Shown: one piece after another, positions 63,881 to 64,000 of the stretch
Numbering within the stretch: position 1 is the stretch's first letter
How the letters are laid out: each line of letters starts with the position of its first letter
Assembly: GCF_030553055.1 (NCBI RefSeq)
Contig: NZ_CP130713.1
Span: 3,596,001 to 3,660,000, forward strand
Direction: 5' to 3'
From: Streptomyces sp. XD-27
GTDB lineage: Bacteria > Actinomycetota > Actinomycetes > Streptomycetales > Streptomycetaceae
Length of the DNA: 64,000 nt
Made by a program: the position numbers and the translations under genes
Notes under the pieces: generated by a model
Seen by the model: the letters and a program-made list of their open reading frames with translations, nothing else
Database searches by the model: none
What the model was told of the DNA's origin: nothing

Positions 63881-64000
63881 GGAGGTCCTCCTTTGACGAA
63901 GACGAAGCGGGAGAAGCGGGAGACGGTGCGGTGGCGGCGGTCCCGGTGAGGGCCAGGAAGACGTCGTCGAGGGTGGCGCTGTGCAGCGTGAACCGGTCGA
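63873..64000 (-). CDS. C-terminal end of an ABC ATPase, DrrA-like (runs off the right edge)
   Basis: The last 41 residues: DRFTLHSATLDDVFLALTG is the conserved C-terminus of DrrA-type ATPases, followed by a Ser/Ala/Pro-rich tail ending SKEDLHV. The stop overlaps the permease start (ATGTCTGA), so the two are coupled. The Walker motifs are outside the window. Confidence 0.85.
   Translation of the reverse strand, partial: DRFTLHSATLDDVFLALTGTAATAPSPASPASSSSKEDLHV

Overview
The window is chromosomal DNA from a Streptomyces-type actinomycete. GC content is very high, codon third positions are strongly G/C, and almost every long open frame has a shadow frame. Diagnostic genes include mycothiol synthesis (mshA, mshD), carD, glnR, phoU-phoRP, nur, the anti-sigma factor rsiG with its twin c-di-GMP motif, and several actinobacterial DUF families. 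I see no rRNA, tRNA, CRISPR array, prophage or complete insertion sequence.

Layout. 1-5.4 kb: a leftward housekeeping block (a 5'-partial unknown gene, rlmB, cysS, a PPOX-fold protein, ispF-ispD, carD). 5.4-11 kb: phosphate control, with phoR-phoP divergent from phoU across two PHO-box arrays, then an unlisted 39-residue cysteine-rich metallothionein-like ORF and gpmA. 11-20 kb: an MFS pump, an RRM protein, mshA with a YbjN-like gene, and two regulator/enzyme pairs (AraC with an NmrA-like reductase; an XRE regulator with an aldo/keto reductase). 20-28.7 kb: a Nudix-CHAD-ppk polyphosphate block, mshD and a secreted 5'-nucleotidase. 28.8-36 kb: accessory genes, including a beta-solenoid membrane protein, a GNAT gene behind a tiny leader ORF, a lipase-fold protein without its serine, a secreted PAF-AH-like hydrolase, a DUF2993 protein and a lipoprotein. 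36-42.7 kb: a sensor kinase, response regulator and HtrA-like protease cluster with a triple TCTCAG repeat, a LacI regulator, glnR with a coupled uORF, and a hydrolase. 42.7-50 kb: a heterodimeric ABC exporter, a MoaD-like protein, a Q/G/Y/H-rich membrane protein and a second DUF2993 protein. 50-53 kb: a cysteine-containing leader peptide, thiosulfate sulfurtransferase and SseC-like protein, then DUF3099, DsrE, a 33-residue membrane peptide and a nitrobindin-like protein. 53-58 kb: a cobalamin riboswitch, a BtuCDF-like ABC transporter, nur and ygfZ. 58-64 kb: dtd, rsiG, asparaginase, an Eis-like acetyltransferase, soxR divergent from an FMN reductase across a SoxR-type operator, a GNAT gene, and the start of a DrrAB-like exporter that runs off the right end.

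Functional themes. Phosphate and polyphosphate: PhoRP/PhoU, Ppk, CHAD, 5'-nucleotidase. Thiol, sulfur and redox: MshA, MshD, CysS, CysA/SseC, SoxR, HtrA. Metals: Nur, the B12 transporter, the Cys-rich peptide. The least-described material is in small ORFs and leaders: the 39-residue Cys-rich peptide, the 17-residue ORF with two mutually exclusive hairpins before a GNAT gene, the uORF overlapping glnR, the 35-residue cysteine leader, and the 33-residue membrane peptide. I found no single large novel multigene system.
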